From an uncultured Clostridia bacterium (GTDB taxonomy: Bacteria; Bacillota; Clostridia; Oscillospirales; Ruminococcaceae), in the NCBI GenBank assembly GCA_947630315.1, contig CANRHA010000075.1:1-8148 (forward strand): a stretch of 8,148 bases of DNA, read 5' to 3'. Of this stretch, positions 7,898 to 8,148 are shown one piece after another; within the stretch, counting starts at the first letter, position 1; every line of letters starts with the position of its first letter. Below the pieces are notes generated by a model. The model was not told the DNA's origin. It made no database searches and was given only the letters and a program-made list of their open reading frames with translations. The position numbers and the translations under genes are program-made.

Positions 7898-7926
7898 ATT
7901 ATATCATGCTCGAAGGAAGTTGTCAA
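7898..7926 (-). promoter_or_regulatory. Consensus housekeeping (sigma-A) promoter of the recJ operon
   Basis: On the minus strand a perfect -35 hexamer TTGACA (7921-7926) is followed by exactly 17 bases and a perfect -10 hexamer TATAAT (7898-7903). Transcription would start about 7 bases downstream, near 7890, giving a short leader of about 25 bases before the recJ ATG, too short for a riboswitch or attenuator. Full agreement with consensus implies strong, largely factor-independent transcription of recJ and, by read-through, of relA and the rest. Confidence 0.88.
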
Positions 7927-7965
7927 TTGGAGGGGGCGGGATGTGGCCGAAGCGGACACGTCCTC

Positions 7966-8000
7966 ATAGATATTAGATGTTAGAAGTTAGATGTTAGATT
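7966..8000. repeat. Heptamer tandem array 1
   Basis: Four contiguous 7-base units from 7973 to 8000: TTAGATG (twice), TTAGAAG and TTAGATT. A degenerate fifth unit, ATAGATA, sits in phase at 7966-7972. Units 1-2 and 3-4 pair into a 14-base period. Seven is not a multiple of three, so the periodicity does not come from coding. Confidence 0.85.
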
Positions 8001-8032
8001 TTAAAGGTGTCACCTGAGGTGACGGATTTAAA
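8000..8032. repeat. 33-base imperfect palindrome
   Basis: The core is a perfect inverted repeat GTCACCT/AGGTGAC around a single central G at 8016. Moving outward there are three mismatched positions on each side (8006-8008 and 8024-8026), then perfect outer arms TTTAAA at 8000-8005 and 8027-8032, symmetric about the same centre. It could be a dimeric-protein site or a hairpin of a dispersed repeat. There is no T-run consistent with an ordinary terminator. Confidence 0.75.
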
Positions 8033-8072
8033 TTGAGCGAATAATGCGGGTGGAATGGACACTCCCGGGCGG

Positions 8073-8100
8073 GTAGAAGGCAGGGGGCAGAGGGCAGAAG
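8073..8100. repeat. Heptamer tandem array 2
   Basis: Four contiguous 7-base units: GTAGAAG, GCAGGGG, GCAGAGG and GCAGAAG. The first unit differs by one base from TTAGAAG of array 1, so both arrays look like forms of one degenerate heptamer with an AG core. This array is much more GC-rich than the first. Confidence 0.75.
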
Positions 8101-8148
8101 CGATTTTACCGTACTTGCGTGAAGATGAAGGCGAGTACATGCCGGGAG

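Larger units (their letters stand above)
7927..8148. other. Non-coding, repeat-bearing region upstream of the recJ promoter
   Basis: No credible gene is seen on either strand. It contains, from left to right, a possible 10-base stem with a GAAGC loop (7939-7948 with 7954-7963, one mismatch and one wobble), a first heptamer array, a 33-base imperfect palindrome, a second heptamer array, and a pair of 7-base inverted repeats CTCCCGG/CCGGGAG at 8062-8068 and 8142-8148. The right edge cuts the region, so its full extent and the gene beyond are unknown. Confidence 0.6.

Noticed and set aside
7939..7963. A stem GGATGTGGCC/GGACACGTCC with a GAAGC loop, as a terminator or RNA element
   Set aside because: It has a mismatch and a wobble, is not followed by a T-run on either strand, and lies upstream of the promoter, so no role is supported.
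7966..8100. The repeat region as a CRISPR array
   Set aside because: Units are 7 bases, contiguous and without spacers, and no cas gene is nearby.
8121..8148. A possible plus-strand start (ATG at 8138 after AAGGCGAG) for a divergent gene
   Set aside because: Only about 11 bases of frame remain in the window, so coding cannot be judged.

Overview
This window looks like ordinary chromosome from a low-to-mid GC Gram-positive anaerobe, most likely a member of the Clostridia (Oscillospiraceae/Ruminococcaceae-like, judged by protein style and gene content, not by any search). All five recognisable genes lie on the minus strand, so transcription runs from the right edge toward the left. I see no tRNA, rRNA, CRISPR array, transposase, integrase or phage gene.

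Layout in the direction of transcription: a 283-base non-coding stretch at the right edge (7866-8148) holds two arrays of a degenerate 7-base tandem repeat, a 33-base imperfect palindrome, and a promoter with perfect consensus -35 and -10 hexamers spaced by 17 bases. Downstream come recJ (single-strand DNA exonuclease), a bifunctional RelA/SpoT-type (p)ppGpp synthetase/hydrolase overlapping recJ by 8 bases, a small glyoxalase-II-like metallo-beta-lactamase-fold hydrolase, a HemZ-type radical SAM protein, and an RlmD/TrmA-type rRNA m5U methyltransferase that runs off the left edge. Gaps between genes are -8, 21, 16 and 68 bases. There is no convincing terminator between them, so one operon from the promoter in front of recJ is the simplest reading.

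The gene order is a variant of the recJ-(apt)-relA-(dtd)-MBL-hemZ-(hisS-aspS) cluster familiar from Firmicutes. Here apt and dtd are missing from their usual places, recJ and relA are fused by overlap, and rlmD sits where hisS often does. The genes are housekeeping: DNA repair, stringent response, thioester or small-molecule hydrolysis, a radical SAM enzyme of uncertain substrate, and rRNA modification. Catalytic residues are intact in all of them.

I did not find a convincing new biological system. The parts most worth a second look are the heptamer arrays with the palindrome upstream of recJ, the apparent C-terminal extension of the RlmD protein, and the status of HemZ with no other haem gene in view. 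The longest non-coding stretch other than the right edge is the 68-base gap before rlmD.
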